Positions 21,415-34,494 of a stretch of DNA of 64,000 nucleotides are shown here, piece by piece. A program made the position numbers and the translations under genes. Source of the stretch: Rutidosis leptorrhynchoides (Eukaryota > Streptophyta > Magnoliopsida > Asterales > Asteraceae). Positions within the stretch are counted from its first letter, which is position 1. Every line of letters starts with the position of its first letter. Under the pieces are notes generated by a model. It was given only the letters and a program-made list of their open reading frames with translations. It had not been told where the DNA came from and did no database searches. The stretch is from assembly GCF_046630445.1 (NCBI RefSeq), contig NC_092333.1, positions 180,790,501-180,854,500 on the forward strand, given 5' to 3'.

Positions 21415-23731
21415 TGTAACGACCCCAAAACGTAACACGAGAAAACACACGTTTCTTTTTTTTTTAAAGGTAGTTTGTGACCAGACAATAAATCCGCGCG
21501 GCGCGCTTTGTAACACAAAACAGGATCAACAATTTTTATGGTAAACGCCAAATTTTCCAACAAAGTAAATTCCATTTTACCAATACCTATTTACCGACGT
21601 ACAAAGTCAACGTACAACAATTGTATATAAGTTTACAAAACGGTCTCAACAACCCATACAACCAAACGGTGTAATTTCGACCCAAATGTACATTTAGACG
21701 AGTTAGGACTCTTTAACCCAACTCGATACCAAGAGTATAATCCCGGGGACTACCAAATCCCCAATCCGCGTCCAAAAATCCAAAAGTTACCCCCATCGAG
21801 CCCAAGCGCTCCTACGCATCTAGTCTAACAACTAGCTAGCTTCACAATCACAATACCTGTAAAAATGTAACAACGAGAGGGGTAAGCATAAAGCTTAGTG
21901 AATGCAATAATTATACATATACATATATAATCCACTTACTTGCAAACACTTACACACATGCCGCATACGAGCTAGTAATTCAACAACCATGCAATCACCA
22001 TGCATAAACTAAATATCCGCAATTCACAATAAGCTAGCATCGCCAATAGCATATAGTTCACAATTTAATATGCTAATACAAAAATCACACAACCATGGTT
22101 AACCAATAGTACAAGAGAATGGTGCTAGCGAAAGACCATCGGTGCTCACAACATCCGTTAGTGTACTTAACACGTCGTATCACTAACCCCCCCCCCCCCC
22201 CCCCCGGGTGGTGTCTTAACACGTCGACACTTCACCCATCATTCTTCCTGGAGTGGTGTCTTAACACGTCAACACTTCACTCGTTACGTGAAATGTGGTG
22301 TCTTAACACGTCGACACTTCACATCTCACGCTACACAAGTAAATACATCATATACATACACGTATAATTATTCCACTCACCTTGGAACGCCCGCACAAGT
22401 CATGTATAACATGATCTCCGTCCTCATATCCGAGCAAGCAAACTCCTATATCACACATAGGCACAATATACACATAAATGTACATTCTCTAAAAGAGAAT
22501 CCGACACAATCATTCCTTAGTCGAGGGATCACACCTTGCTCGCCAAAACCCGCCCATTTGACACCTAATGGACACAATCCAATTACCACTTCAGGTGGTA
22601 ATTCAAACCCACACTACAAGGTACAACTTAACCCAAATTATACTTTACACCAATTAGACCAACCAAGGTCCCGACACTAGATTACTACTTAGGTAGTGAC
22701 CATTTCAAACCGTTATTTACACCAAAACCACAGCACGTGCAATATTGACCCATATCGCGTTTGATCACGTTTGACTTGTTAAAACATCACTTTGACTCAA
22801 AATCACCTCTCATGTGCGATTACTTCCAAAAACGCCATTAACACTTAACACAAGTATTTTAGCATCCATTGACCAAAACTATTGTCATCATCAAATTTGA
22901 CCCAATTCAATTTACCTATTTTGACACAAGTCACAAAAACTCTCATAATCATTAACGACTAGTGATTATATTTCTAACACACCAATTAACACCTAAACCA
23001 AGTATTTACATACTTGATTCACCAATACTTGACTTAAATCTTAGTTTGACACTAAATTAAAGTCAACACCCATTTTAACCAACAACATGTTCCTGAGAAC
23101 ACCAAAATCACTAATAAACTTACAATCTAGTGATTTAACACCCAAACCATGACAAATACTTCCAAATTCGTCATCAAACCCTAAACCCACAATAATCGGG
23201 TTTACTTACACAATACATACAACAAAACCCCCAATTTCATGAGAAATGGGGTTTATAAACCCAACTAGCACAAACCCTAACCCCAACTCAAAGTAAAGAA
23301 AATCGAAGTTAGGACTTACCACCACTACCCCCAAACATAGCTAAGAACAAGGGAACAACTTTAATTCTTCCACTTCGTGAAGATTCCATATCCTTCATTT
23401 GATCTAGCACTTTCTCTTGTTCTTATCTCTCTCTCTCTCTCTAAGAATGAAGATAAGTGATTGAGGTAGGTGAAGAATGAGGATAAGATAAGCCTTGGAT
23501 CAGTTTTGAGGCTCCAAATCCGTCCTACAATTGAAAAGACTACTTTGCCCCTTTAAACCCCCTAAAAAAATGAAACTTGTTGTCAGCTACTTTTGTGTGC
23601 CACGCATATAAACGCGCACTATAACTAAAAAGGAAGGCAGCACAGTTTTCTGATGTAAATTCTGATTCTGCTGCACATATATACTGACACTTTCAAGAAC
23701 ACTTTCTTCTGCATAAATCCAGGGTCTTAGA
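21415..23731 (-). mobile_element. Tekay-like solo LTR (family D) inside family E
   Basis: 2,317 bases beginning TGTAACGACCCC and ending AGGGTCTTAGA on the plus strand, flanked by TGTTA (21410-21414, 23732-23736). Block order matches the LTR of element C: a CGCGCGGCGCGC palindrome near one end, GTAACAACGAGAGGGGTAAG, a hairpin array, an AAGGTGAGTGG on the minus strand, then GGGTCTTA at the other end. A related but older family; no internal region remains. Confidence 0.85.
22157..22324. repeat. Hairpin array with constant loop, family D LTR
   Basis: Four hairpins share the loop TTAACACGTC. Outer stems are GTTAGTG/CACTAAC (22157-22187), GGGTG/CACCC (22206-22237), GAGTG/CACTC (22251-22282) and ATGTG/CACAT (22293-22324). 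The last three also share an inner stem GTGTC/GACAC, with one mismatch in the third. A 17-base C run separates units one and two. Stems differ but every pair is complementary. Confidence 0.85.
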
Positions 23732-26687
23732 TGTTAACTAATCCACCTTAATTCACTCTTCGATTCACTAATCAGGAGTTTTGCTTCACTAAGCCTCTTT
23801 CTCCAAATCCGATGGAGATCCAATTTACAAGTCTTGTACTCCTTTGTAGACAACAAACCTAATCCTTCTATTCTCTTCAAAAGATTACCTCTAACTTAGA
23901 TCAACTTGTCTTCACCTTGGACAAGTATTAATCCCCAATGGAACCCTCTAATTACAAAGTACAAGACTCACCTGTAACAACCTTACTTTTTCCGTTACTA
24001 CCATTAACTGTCTGTTAATCATTTTAACGATGATTACTGGATTTTATATGTGTTTACGTGTAATAAATGCATACTTGATCCTTGGAGGGTTACGTGAATT
24101 AATATGGGTTAATATTAATTGATAAACTTATTTCGGTTAATGAAATACAATAAAACGGAACGGTTTGAATAACTGCAAAAACTACTTTTCGAGTAACGAA
24201 ACGCTCGGGTTTATTTTTAATAATTATTTTTATAATTATTAACTTTGTAAAATATTTAATTTATTGGTATTTTAATAAATTAAACGATTGGTTGCGTTTT
24301 AACGATCGGGTTAGCGTTCTGGGCCTTCGGTACATTTAAACGGCACTTGACACGGACCACGATTACACTGTATTGAACAACGAGAGCCCGGGAACCCCTC
24401 CCTAGTGGGCTACGGCCGAACCCCCACCCCATCCCCTTTTATTTTCTATTATGGGCTTGATAAGTAACTAGGGAATGTTTTAGGGCCTTGATTTAAATTA
24501 CTAGATTAAAATTAAACTGATCATTATATCCCATAACCCTAATTTAGTTGACTCCCTCTCCTCCCTGTCCTCTCCTGCTCGTCGAACACACACACACATA
24601 CAACACCATCAAAAATTGATCGTTAGATAAAACCTTCAACACAAACGTTGCAATTCACGTCGATAGCTACGCGTTGGTATAAGCAATTTAGTGATCTAAG
24701 GTATGATTCTCTAAACCCTAATTGATATAAATCTTATTTTAATGATGTTTGATAGTGTAAGATGTCTATTGCTCAAGTCTATACGCGTTTATGTTAATTG
24801 CTTACGTTAATTCGATTGTTTGATGTGATTAGGGTTAATTCCGAATTTGTTTTGCATGATTACAGAAACTTAACTATTTTAGATGTTAAATATTATTGTA
24901 TATTTAGAATCCTCTCAAAAAATTAATAATTTTAGGCTTTGGATTTACGTATTTTCATTACCGTATGCGTAAGTTATGATTAAATGAAGTTTTGTTGATG
25001 AATCTGCGATTTATTCGAATTTTGGAAAAATGTGCATGGAATGGAGTTATATACTAATCATAAATGTGTATAGAATTCAAAAACATTCAATTTAGACTAG
25101 GATATCATGCTATTTGGGGTTGTATATCTCACGTTATGCTTAAACGAACGTTCTTGACAAAACTGATTTGTTAGGTAACTTAAAATAAATTCTAAAAGCA
25201 ATTTGAAATGATAAATTGAATCAATTCTTTGCATATATGGAAAATTCATATGTTTTATATAACTTTTCATCTAGGCCTTATGTTGTATGGTTTGGTATAG
25301 CTTGCGTAATGTGCGTGCGAAAACGATAACATTTATTCTGTCCAAATCTGCTACGCTTGCACCTTTAGCTCTATAATTTGACTTGTGAATATTTTGAGAA
25401 CTTGATCTTCTATATATTTAATATTTGTATGATATTTGACCAAATTCTAGTTTATGTCAAACCTTGAAACCTGATACATTAAGTACAATAAAGCCATAGT
25501 TTTGACAACTACTGATTTGAGCTGAAACAGAAGGTCGGACTTTGCGGAATAAACTGTACCAATTGGCTAAACAAAAATGTCACATCTTTTTATATGTGGT
25601 ATTTTAACTTGTCCTTGAACCATGACCACTGACCTTTCTTTAAGTTCATGTCCCTAGCTCCGGTTATGACCATTTCGAGATTGATGCGCAGATTGAAACT
25701 GATTTCGTATAACGCGTTTTGTGAATTTGAGTATGTGTTTCATGCTAAGACTACAAGTTTGAACTCATGAATGGTTATAAGTTAACTAATGATCATTTTC
25801 ATGTCTTAAGTGGTACTTGATTGTCATATGCTCATACGTTTCTTGATCTCACACTACTTAACATGCGGAATGACAACAAAGTCGGAAAACGATGAAACTT
25901 GAAACTGAAACTGGACATGCATGATATGAACCAAGTTTGAGTATTTGACCAACATTTGACATGAACCTAATGATGTGTTCACTTTGATTTACCACTTTGA
26001 CCAAGTTTGACTTTTGTTTTGACTTTGGTTGACTTTTGTTGACTTGCTTGAACTAGTTGACTATGTGTTGACTTTTACTTTGAAACGCGTCGGTCTGAGC
26101 AATATGACAACTAACTCTATGAAACCACTATTATATAAGACAAAAATATTGACCAACCTATATACGTATACCTAGGTTTCATTACTCGGCAGTAAACCGT
26201 ACAAGTTATTTCGCTTACTTTTCGTACAGAGCTTTTTCAAAGGTGAGTCTACAGTCCCGCTTTTTACATATTTTCATGGATGAGAATACACGCTGATTAC
26301 TTTTACATTTTTGTAAATACTTTTACTTTTGACACGAGTACTATTATACATATTGAGTTTTTTAAATGATTTAACGTTTCCGACACGATAAGCAAAGTCT
26401 GTAAAACCGAATCTCAAAATTTTTGAACTATTCAAGTACCCTTCGGTTTTTCTCAACGATTCACGAACCATTATATGTAAATAGATACATATATATACTA
26501 TAACCTGAAAACGTAACAAAGTTTTAATTGCATGATATCGTACATTAAACTTATTAGTTTATATATCTATTTGAATATATATGATTTCAAGTTATTTAGT
26601 AAACGATAGTAACATTCGATTATTGATTCGATTGATATTTAGATAAGTTAACTAAAACATTTAAGATGAACCAGTAAAACACTAATT

Positions 26688-26790
26688 TGCTACAGTATTT
26701 TCGAATTACTACAGTACCCGAAAAGCTACAGTGTTTTCGAAAATGAATATTTGCTACAGTAAAAAAAAACTTTGCTACAGTAAAACACTA
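26688..26790. repeat. CTACAGT-repeat cluster in the A LTR
   Basis: Five copies of CTACAGT in about 100 bases, alternating with TTTCGAA phrases, just before the promoter-like module. Confidence 0.6.
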
Positions 26791-27319
26791 TTTCAAAATG
26801 AAAATGTATATATGTATATGTATATACTACGAGACGATGATTTAGAAGTAAATGACCAAAACACTCGAAAGTTTAAGATATACTTTGAGTGGTGTAGTTT
26901 ATGGATAATTTAAGGCTATATTTTGACAAAGGTACGTGTCACGAAACGTAAAATGCAAGTTTTCTAAGCGTACAAAAATGCGTTCGAGAAACCAGAACCG
27001 GGACATAAGTCGAGTGACGACGTACGACTTATCGGAATAAAAATTACAAGTCACCTATACACGAGAATATAATATAATATATAATTAATTAATTTAAATT
27101 ATATATATTATATATAATATATTTAAATATGTCGACGAACTACAAAACAAATCAAATGTGAGCTGTCATTTAAGCTCATGCGATCGCATGAGCATACCAA
27201 AGAAACTCCATGCGATCGCATGGAGGCTGGATCCAGAAAACATCTATAAAGCAAGTCGATTTTTGGTTCATTTTGTCATCTGTTTTCTCTCGCACTCTCT
27301 CACAAAAATATATATATAT

Positions 27320-27333
27320 ATATTTATTATATA

Positions 27334-27371
<38 letters not shown>

Positions 27372-27403
27372 CATTATTAAGATTAATATTATTATTATTA
27401 ATC

Positions 27404-27454
<51 letters not shown>

Positions 27455-27457
27455 GTT
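27320..27457. repeat. (TTA)n microsatellite in the A LTR
   Basis: Long ATT/TTA trinucleotide run with a few interruptions, shortly after the TATA-like site. It would be part of the transcript leader if that promoter is used. Confidence 0.85.
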
Positions 27458-30002
27458 GTATTATTATTAGTATTATACATAAAATACTATGACGAGGTTA
27501 TGAGCGTGTCACTTTCAAAAATGGGTTTTCGAGCGGGATAGAGCTAAGGAAACTATGGGTTATAACTATGGAGGTTATGGGTAATGTTCATGGGTATTAT
27601 TGGCAAGTCAAACCTAGTGTTTATCATCTCCGTTGCGTCTACGTACTTTCCTGCAATATTGAATCACAATATTGATACGTGAGCATTCATATCTTATCTT
27701 TTATATATTAATAGTGTATACATGTCTAGTACTCGAGTATATATGTTTAGGCATGCTTGTATGCTAAATTTCGTCGTTTAACAGTTTATGATGAATCACG
27801 AATTAAATACATATATTACTAATAAAAGGTATATGATATGCATGTTTTTGGAAAGCTGCCGAAAAATCAATAACTTTTCATTTAGATATCGAATAGTTTC
27901 GATGAACGAATCAAAAGATATGGTCAACCGAATTATAATTGACGTTAATTGGAATTGCTTTTGAATTTGCAATTAATATTTAAACAACTTGTTTGTAAGA
28001 TTGATAAATTGAATTTTTGAATATTACCGACCGAGTAAATGAATCCTTAAATAAGGTACGTCTCGTTTTGTTGAACTATTGTCAAAATTGACTTTTTGAA
28101 ACGACTTTGGATAACTTTTGTATGTCGATCTCGAGCATTAGGATTGTGATACACTATGACCAGACCTAGCTTGTTAAACATTTATTGACCAACATATGTT
28201 CTCTAGGTTGAGATCTATGGTTATTTGGTAATCCGAGTTTCAGTCACATTTTGGTGAACTACTTTATATGCTGCTAAGGTGAGTTTCATTTGCTCCCTTT
28301 TTAATTGCTTTTGCAATATATATTTTTGGGCTGAGAATACATGCACTTTATTTTAAACGCAATGGATACAAGTACATACTAAATTCTACACTGAGTTTGA
28401 ACCGAAAATCCCTTAGCTTTGGTAACTAGTAACTGCCAGTTATAAGAACTGGTGGGCGCGAGTAATTATATATGGATCCATAGGGCTTGACATCTCCATC
28501 TGTTCCATGTATAGAAACCTTAGCCTGAACTATAAAACAGACGTATGCTATTTGAGGTTAGTACACGTTGGTTTGCGTGTATTGTACATGTTGGTTGCAT
28601 GTATGTTAAAACAGGGGTACTTATTATAACATTAAAGTTTAGTTACCAGGGTGCTCAATCTTGTAGAATCTTTTGATAAACGTTTCAGGTGAAACAACTG
28701 AAATCTTGTGATCCACCTTTATATACAGATTATACGAAACATTAAAACTATGAACTCACCAACCTTTATGTTGACACTTGTTAGCATGTTTATTCTCAGG
28801 TTCCCTAGAAGTCTTCCGCTGTTTGCTTATATGTTAGACAAGCTATGTGCATGGAGTCTTACATGGTATATTTTTCAAGGAAACGTTGCATTCACCAAAT
28901 CATCACCATGTATCTTATTTTGACTGCATTGTCAACGAAAGTACTATTGTAAACTATTATTTACGGTGATTGTCTATATGTAGAAATCATCAGATGTCGA
29001 AAACCTTTGATTTAAATATTCATTTATGGTGTGCCTTTTCAAAAGAATGCAATGATTACAAAACGTATCATATAGAGGTCAAATACCTCGCAATGAAATC
29101 GATGAATGACGTGTTCGTCCATATGGATTTGGAGCGATCGTCACATGAATACTTTTATTACCTTCGGGTAAGCACAATTTAGATGGACGGATCCGTTAGG
29201 TTAGACAAACCTCACCCTACTATTACTGTGGTGCATTTACTTTGAACTGTATGTACACTCGAACAAGTGTATATGTTTTATGGGGTAAAGGATAAGTGTA
29301 GTGTATACTATATGCAGGTCTTTACTCTTTATGCTAGTATTCAGGTGCTCATGAATTATGTAACATTTTGCAACATTGGGTTGTACTTATTGAAATCTCG
29401 TGGTCAATGCAATTAAACTATTTTTTCTGAATACTGTTTTCGGACACTGTTTACAATATTTAAACTTGTAGATTCACCAACAATATTGTTGACTTATTTT
29501 TGCGTGTTTTATTCTCAGGTCCATAAGAGGTATAGCTTCCGCTGTCTGTTTGATGCTTGGTCTGGCCGTGGAGTCAGCACGATTTAATAAAGATATTTAT
29601 TATTTTCGCATTTAAACTTTTAAACTTGTTTAATACTGTTGGCTTGTGGTTACGATCACAATAGTATTACTTTTGGTTATTGACTTATGTTTTAAAGTCA
29701 ACTGTTTTAATAAAATTAGATGCGAATGCTTTTGAAACGTCTCATATAGAGGGCGTAACTGTTACTGTGAGACCTATGATTAACACGCCGTCAGATGGGA
29801 ATTTAGCGGGGTGTTATAGTTGGTATCAGAGCTAACGGTTCGTAGGGAACTAGGATTTGCATTAGTGTGTCTGATCGAGTCATTAGAACACTTTAGCGAG
29901 TCTAGACTACGACCTAAACTTAGTCACTACATGATTACTTATTGATTATACTTGTAACTAACTGACATTCTTTCTCTATCTGTTTTTGTACTGCTAAGAT
30001 AG

Positions 30003-30323
30003 ATGTCGCATTCATCAGGGAATTTAAGCAACTCAAGTGTAGCACCTGTACCTACTCCGGCACCTGATAGCCCTGCACCTGTCCAAATGCCTAACCACCC
30101 TGTTAACATTCTCGTTATGGATCTAATCCACACTAACAGGAACCTATTCATACGTGATCGTGTGAATGCTCTCAGTGACATCATGAGAGTTTACCCACAT
30201 CCTGAAGTGATCGAGGGATTGCAGGCAAAAATAAGGTCTATGAACGATTATCTATATGAGATTGAGGGTAGATTCTTCGATCAAGAGAGAGCTGATGGAT
30301 TACTTTATTTTGATTGGGGGTAG
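30003..30323 (+). CDS. Leader ORF of element A, unknown function
   Basis: A 106-residue frame opening MSHSSGNLSNSSVAPVPTPA between the primer-binding site and gag. A Pro-rich N-terminus is followed by a charged, probably helical part (DLIHTNRNLFIRDRVNAL, MRVYPHPEVIEGLQAKIRSM). I do not recognise a domain. Its position fits an extra ORF in the leader of a Tekay element; similar ORFs are sometimes annotated in Asteraceae retrotransposons. Fossil, belongs to element A. Confidence 0.5.
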   Translation: MSHSSGNLSNSSVAPVPTPAPDSPAPVQMPNHPVNILVMDLIHTNRNLFIRDRVNALSDIMRVYPHPEVIEGLQAKIRSMNDYLYEIEGRFFDQERADGLLYFDWG

Positions 30324-30544
30324 ATTCTTCGATCAAGAGAAGCTGATGTTACGTGCTATTAACACTTTATGTTTATTTTGATTGGATTATTACTTTTGGA
30401 TTACTTTTTGATTATGATGGATTACTTTATCATTTATGAATGCTTATTTACCCTTATCTTGTGTGGTGTGATCTTATATTACATATTTGCATATTGCGTG
30501 ATGATTATAATACCCGATGTTATGTGATAGATAATTGCATGTGT

Positions 30545-30665
30545 TGTAGGAACACTACTATGATTATCATTGGTGTCACTACTATCATTACTACCACTAG
30601 TGTCACTACTGTCACTGTTGTTACTACTTACTACTACTAGCACTACTCAACACTACTTCTCACTA
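30545..30665. repeat. Imperfect CACTAC/TTACTAC repeat in the A leader
   Basis: Loose trinucleotide-type repeat between the leader ORF and gag of element A. Confidence 0.6.
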
Positions 30666-33474
30666 CTAAGAAATCTCTCCGTATTATTATTATTTACTAG
30701 TCTTCACTACTCGTTTCTAGTATATTTTTATATAGCGTTGTTTTGACACTTACCTGGTGTATTATTCTGTGTTGAAGATCATGCCTCCGAAGGAATCCAC
30801 AGCTGCTCAAACCAGGAGACTTGTTAACGAAGGTATCGCGACAGAGAGAGCCGAGCTACTCATAGAATTCAATAACATGCGCACCAACAACGACCGTGGT
30901 GGTTCGAGCAACAACAACAATGGTAACCAAGGCCGTGGTAGATGTTCTTATAAGACATTCACTAGCTGCAACCCACACTCCTTTAGTGGAACTGAGGGAC
31001 CATTTGATCTAAACCATTGGTTCAAGAAGTTAGAGTCTGTTTTCCGTATCAGCGGGTATAATAATGATGATCGAGTGGGATTTGCTACGGGTACACTATA
31101 TGACAGTGCGCTCACTTGGTGGAATAATTATGCACAGTCTCTGGGTCATGATCAAGCGTATGCTCTTCCATAGAAAACTTTGAAACAGAGAATGATAGAG
31201 GAGTATTGTTCTTGTAACGAGATCAAGAAGATGGAACGTGAGTTCCGTAGGCTGAAGTTAGTTGGCACTGATCTCACTAGTTATAACAAAAGGTTTTTCG
31301 AGTTGGCTTTGATGTGTCCCGAAATGGTCACTCCTGAGACTTGTAAGATCGAGCAGTATATCGAAGGTTTAAATGAGAATATTCAAGGTGGAGTTACTAC
31401 TTCTAAACCCACTACCGTGCAAGAAGCTATTGATATGGCAAGTTTACTATTGGACCAGATTGCTCAGATTTTGTCTAACGATGGTAAGAGAAAGTGGAAC
31501 AGTGGGCAAGACAAGAACTATAACCAACAATCGTTCAAAAAGCAGGATACTTACAGAAATGACACTGGGGTCACTAGAGCTAACTCTGGGTATAAGGTTA
31601 AGAAGCCACAATGTCAAAGGTGTGGCAAGCATCACTCTGGAACCTGTACTGCTGTAATTTGTGACCGGTGTAAGAAGTTTGGCAATTTGACTAGGAATTG
31701 CAAGGTTAACCTCAACAACACTACGCGCAATGCAAATATTACTAACAATACTAAGAATAGTTTTGTGTAACATCCCGTCTTTTTCCGTTTAATTATCTTA
31801 AAGTCCGTTATATAACTATAACATCTTCCATTAATACGTGTATTTAAATATTTCGTTTAGGTAATTCACGCACCCGCTTTTAAACTCGAGGGACTAAAGT
31901 TGCCAAGTGACTAAAGTCTTGACTAGGTCAAATGGTCAACCTTCTCCCCTCCACTCATTCACCACCTCCCATCTTCTCCTACTTTCACCTTTTGCTCTCA
32001 AACACTCAAAATAAAGAATCATTATCTAAATCCGATCTAGCAATCGTTCATCAAAACAAATTGCATATTTGGAATCCTTGCAACTTCCTCTTCGAATCCA
32101 TACCAACTTCATCTCATTTGGGTAACTTTCTAAAAACACTAGATTTCATGTTCTTGATGTTTTTGACTTATGAAAGTGTTAGTTAGTGTCTATGGCTCGA
32201 GTATAACATGAATATATGATTTATATGCTCGATCTCGTTGTTTTAGTGTAACTAGCATGAACTTGAAGAGTGTGTGTTTGATCTTGAGATTTAGTTGCTT
32301 AAATGTTGTTAGATGTTAAAAGTGCATGTATTAAATGTGTTACTAGCATCACTAGCTTCACTTTGATGTGTAGGTTGATCAAGAAAGCCTCACTAACATA
32401 ATTATTGGTTTTGTGATTTTGGTTAGGGTTTGATAAACTTAATTATGAACTTTTGATGCATTTAATGCTTGACAATGTTGGTTGTAAGTGTTTAGTTGTA
32501 TTGTATGCTTAATTACCTACGAAACGGCGTATTATATGTGTGCATTCAATTCCCGAATCATCAATGTGCATTCATGAACTTTGATGCAATTAATGGTGAA
32601 CATTTAATACGGTTTGGTTGTTATAAATGTTGAATTGATTGATGAAATATGCTTAGTTGTTTTCCTCGTCAAAATACCTTTCCGACGATATAAGATACAT
32701 GTTATGATTGTTTGCGGATCATAAATTGGCATTGTTTGAGTTTTGGTTCGTGCACTTGTGTAATTTCAGCAAGCAGGATCTGTACACTGATTGGGACACC
32801 GTCCAACCCTTTGAACGCCGTCCAGTCCTTCACATCTAGACGCTGTCCAGCCAATCTGGACGCCGTCTAAATGAACTGCCAGATTCTGCTTTGCTTGGTC
32901 ATTTTTTGTTTAATTCCAACTATGCTACGCACCTCCGATTAACATGTAACTTGTTCTAACATGCTCATATATGATTATAAAACTCAGAAAAATTGTCCGA
33001 GACCCGACCCGAAAGTGTTGACTTTTTCGTTGAATTTGACTTGACCAAAGTTGACTTTTGTTCAAACTTAACCGAATACTTATGCAATTGTTCTAACATG
33101 CTTTTATATTTGTATCATGCATGAAACTTGACAAACGTGATTCACATGCTATATATAATAGAGTCGTAACGAGCCATAGGACTAATTGAACAACTTTGAC
33201 CAATCGTGTTTACCGTTATTGATACGACCTAATTGTTTAGATCAAGACTAGTATTCGTTCTTGTACACGTTTAATTTCTGAAGTACATTTACATTCGTGC
33301 ACTCAAGGTGAGATCATAGTCCCACCTTTTCAACAACTTTTATGCTTTAAACTATGAGATGAGAAACATATACATATCATTCTTTTATACTTTGAACACA
33401 AGTACGAAAATAAACATTCCACGTGGAGTTAGAACAAAAAGGCCTCAATTCAATTATTATTAGTTACACTTGCA

Positions 33475-33600
33475 GGGTGTAAACGTGAACTTATGTTGTG
33501 TGATCACATGGGCTTGACAAGCCCTCATTCGGACGGTTCGCTACCGTTAGCGGATGAAATATATTTTCGAGTATATAGTGTAGGCTCTAACACTATGATA
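33475..33600. repeat. Hairpin cluster in the 5' LTR of B
   Basis: Successive small inverted repeats: TGTGATCACA, GGGCTTGACAAGCCC, ACGGT-TCGCT-ACCGT and ATAGTGT-8-ACACTAT. It lies about 170 bases after CAAGGTGAGATC. The 3' LTR copy (about 36990-37115) keeps all stems; the difference I see in the last unit falls in its loop. Confidence 0.6.
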
Positions 33601-34494
33601 ATGGGGTTCGTGAATAGTTAAGTCTTGATAATTGGGTGCTCCACAAACGTATAACAACTTTGGAATGGAAATGATTTAGATAATCAACGTTATGGCAATA
33701 CAAAATCTTGTGGTTCAAAAACAACGTTTACTACTACACCTATGATTTCACCAACGTTTTTCGTTGACAGTTTTCTATATGTTTTCTCAGATCCTTGAAC
33801 GCTAAGTGATACATTCTTCCGCACTCTACTTTTTAGTACTTGCTTGGATGTCGAGTATACATGCATACGTGAAGCGTCTTTTGATTTACTAAACCGTGTC
33901 GCATAGGTTTCATTTGTACGTTAAATGTTGTAACAGATTTAGTCATTGTACCACTTGTAAATTTGAAACATCTTTACTTATGAAATGAATGTGACATACC
34001 TTTAGTCAAACGATATTAAAGACTTATGACCACGTAACGGGACCTAAGTAGACGGCGTCGTCAATGACGATTTTGTCGGGTTGCTACAAATAGTATCAGA
34101 GTGTTGGTTGTAGGGATTTAGAGTTCATTGGTGTCAACCCCGATTCATAGGGTACATTGGTGAGTCTAGACTACAACCGGCATATAGACTTGAAGTAGGA
34201 CTTGCTTGACTACTTGTGCATTTATACTTAAACTATTCTATTCGTATCTAACTCTTATTTCATCTTAATCTCACGTTGCTTAATTTGATTGACACGCCAT
34301 CTTGACTTTATGAGATAATGTCGAATGCACATATGAATTAGGGTAATATAATTGCCGGGATTATATTACGGTGACTCATATGGTCGTTCCGACATTATAA
34401 CATAAAGAATTTAGGGCGAGTCAAGGAAAATTTTCTCTCTATCTTTATTCCATATCACGATTAGTATTATTGAGAATACTAATCAACGATATTC

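Larger units (their letters stand above)
23973..29818 (+). repeat. 5' LTR of element A, unusually long
   Basis: Opens TGTAACAACC and ends just before the primer-binding site. At about 5.8 kb it is more than twice the LTR length of B or C and may contain an older absorbed insertion. It includes CTACAGT repeats (26690-26790), GCGATCGC palindromes (about 27175-27225) just upstream of a TATA box (CTATAAAG, about 27244), a (TTA)n run (27320-27455), two AAGGTGAGT motifs (about 26240 and 28277) and small hairpins at 28430-28610. Confidence 0.75.
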
